Assembly (NCBI GenBank): GCA_002329445.1
Contig: DCTU01000274.1
Span: 2,308 to 9,136, forward strand
Direction of reading: 5' to 3'
Length of the DNA: 6,829 bases
DNA from: a bacterium UBP9_UBA1432
GTDB lineage: Bacteria; Vulcanimicrobiota; Xenobia; Xenobiales; Xenobiaceae
The notes beneath the pieces were generated by a model. That model saw only the letters and a program-made list of their open reading frames with translations. It made no database searches and was not told the origin of the DNA. Both the position numbers and the translations under genes were made by a program. Of this stretch, positions 5,853 to 6,829 are shown in pieces. How positions within the stretch are numbered: the first letter of the stretch is position 1; every line of letters starts with the position of its first letter.

Positions 5853-6829
5853 CTACTTCCAGACCAGCGACTCCAGCAGGTCCAACATCAACGAGCGCCG
5901 CTGGGCCAGGTCCAGGCCGCTTCCGTCCATGGCCTCCCGGATCCAGCGCCGGACCTCCTGGGAGCGCTGAACAGGGTCCTGCGGCAGAGGGAAGAGTTCG
6001 CGCAGCCTCCACAGCTCCAGCTCCAGTCGGGCACGTGCCAGGCGGGCCAGGAAGACGGCTCCCTGGTCGGGGTCCCAGTCGCGCACGGCGGGAAGTCCCA
6101 GCTTGCGGGGCAGGCTTTCAAACCAGCGCACCGCGAAGGGTTCGGAGGCACGGGCCACCTCCAGCAGACCGGAAGCCCACACCGAGAAGGGCCGGGCATC
6201 CGTTCCAGGATGCAGGCTGGTCCGCCAATTGCCCAGGAGGCCCTCAAACCAGGCCTCCAGGCCCTGGTCGGGGGCCTCTTCAGCCCCCAGGGCCCGACCC
6301 ATCTGGCGCAGGAGCTCCTCCTGCCGGCGCTCCGGGAACGCCTCGATGCCCGTCCGGGCGGCGTCGATCCTGGCCAGAAGACCTTGTTGCCGATCCGTCA
6401 GGGGAATCCCGTCCTCGCCGAAGAGCTCCGGAAGGTGGGTGCCCAACAGGTCGCGGGCCGACCGGGTGCGATCGGGGTCCTCCAGCAGGGCCATCAGGGC
6501 GTGGCAATCCGGATCCGACCAGGCCCGGTGCCCCCGGGCCAGGGGCGGCAGCCGATCCCGCCAGGCCATGAGGGTCTGGCAGGAAAGGTCCCAAAGGTTG
6601 AAACCACCGGGCGTCGGGGTCTGCTCCGCAGCGCCAAAACGTTCCAGCAGCGCTCGCAGGAAGACGGCCTCGTCCTCGCTGGTGGGATGGAAGCGCAGAT
6701 GCCATGTGCGGGGGCGAGCCAGGGCTCGCCGCAGGGCGACCCCGGACGGGGGAACCGGCTCGCCCTCCTCCACCAGCTCCAGGTCGGGGTAGTGCCGCCG
6801 CAGGGCGGCTCCCAGCAGGAAGGGCGTCA
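5853..6829 (-). CDS. Unidentified large protein, C-terminal part (5' end beyond the window); possibly DUF6079-like ATPase tail
   Basis: The frame is open from the right window edge, so the visible 324 codons are only the C-terminal part. A GTG at 6773 could serve as a start, but the 18 codons before it (TPFLLGAALRRHYPDLEL) read as normal coding sequence, and no SD site supports the GTG. The protein looks soluble and helical, rich in Leu, Arg and Trp, with no membrane segment and no P-loop in the visible part. Marked stretches, numbered from the edge, are E-E-G-x-P-V-P (20-26), W-x3-LPPLAR (89-98), LPELFG near 133 and RWFESL-x11-WDPDQ (234-255), and it ends LLESLVWK. From memory this order resembles the C-terminal helical region of large DUF6079/PglY-like P-loop ATPases (EDG-F-VP; LPPY-R; EWLES-W-D-D). 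No search could be run, so this is a hypothesis. A methyltransferase gene follows 30 bases downstream. Confidence 0.85.
   Translation of the reverse strand, partial: TPFLLGAALRRHYPDLELVEEGEPVPPSGVALRRALARPRTWHLRFHPTSEDEAVFLRALLERFGAAEQTPTPGGFNLWDLSCQTLMAWRDRLPPLARGHRAWSDPDCHALMALLEDPDRTRSARDLLGTHLPELFGEDGIPLTDRQQGLLARIDAARTGIEAFPERRQEELLRQMGRALGAEEAPDQGLEAWFEGLLGNWRTSLHPGTDARPFSVWASGLLEVARASEPFAVRWFESLPRKLGLPAVRDWDPDQGAVFLARLARARLELELWRLRELFPLPQDPVQRSQEVRRWIREAMDGSGLDLAQRRSLMLDLLESLVWK

Overview
The window reads as chromosomal DNA from a high-GC bacterium. Codon third positions are strongly biased to G or C, the Shine-Dalgarno sites are standard, and GTG and TTG starts are used. The gene set (two-component sensor, GTP-type PEP carboxykinase, PAP2 phosphatase, SAM methyltransferase) does not fix the taxon. 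The small SmpA/BamE-like exported protein hints at a Gram-negative, for example Acidobacteriota or a deep-branching proteobacterial relative, but this is a guess. No tRNA, rRNA, CRISPR array or insertion sequence was seen.

Layout, left to right. (1) 1-1774, minus strand: a two-component pair. A membrane histidine kinase of the NarL/DegS class is followed, with a 4-base GTGA stop/start overlap, by a response regulator of which only the receiver's N-terminal half is inside the window. (2) 1773-2108, plus strand: a 111-residue membrane-anchored protein with a BamE/SmpA-like C-terminal domain. It is divergent from the kinase, and the two candidate start codons share bases. (3) 2109-2232: a 124-base leader with a 13-base palindrome and no convincing promoter. 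(4) 2233-4074, plus: a complete GTP-dependent PEP carboxykinase (pckG), the best-identified gene here. It contains a perfect 22-base palindrome. (5) 4075-4176: an 11-bp GC hairpin without a U tract, with a competing 7-bp pairing just upstream. (6) 4177-4836, plus: an integral-membrane PAP2 phosphatase. (7) 4815-6829, minus: a probable two-gene operon. An unidentified large protein enters from the right edge and is followed, 30 bases later, by a SAM methyltransferase with an N-terminal helix-turn-helix-like domain. The methyltransferase and PAP2 genes converge and overlap by 22 bases.

Functionally these look like several unrelated small transcription units rather than one system. The kinase/regulator pair would control unknown targets. 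PckG links oxaloacetate and phosphoenolpyruvate in central carbon metabolism. The PAP2 protein would act on lipid-phosphate headgroups at the membrane. The least ordinary part is the right-hand operon: the visible end of the upstream protein resembles, by remembered residue pattern only, the C-terminal helical region of large DUF6079/PglY-like P-loop ATPases known from phage-defence loci. Its decisive N-terminal part lies outside the window.
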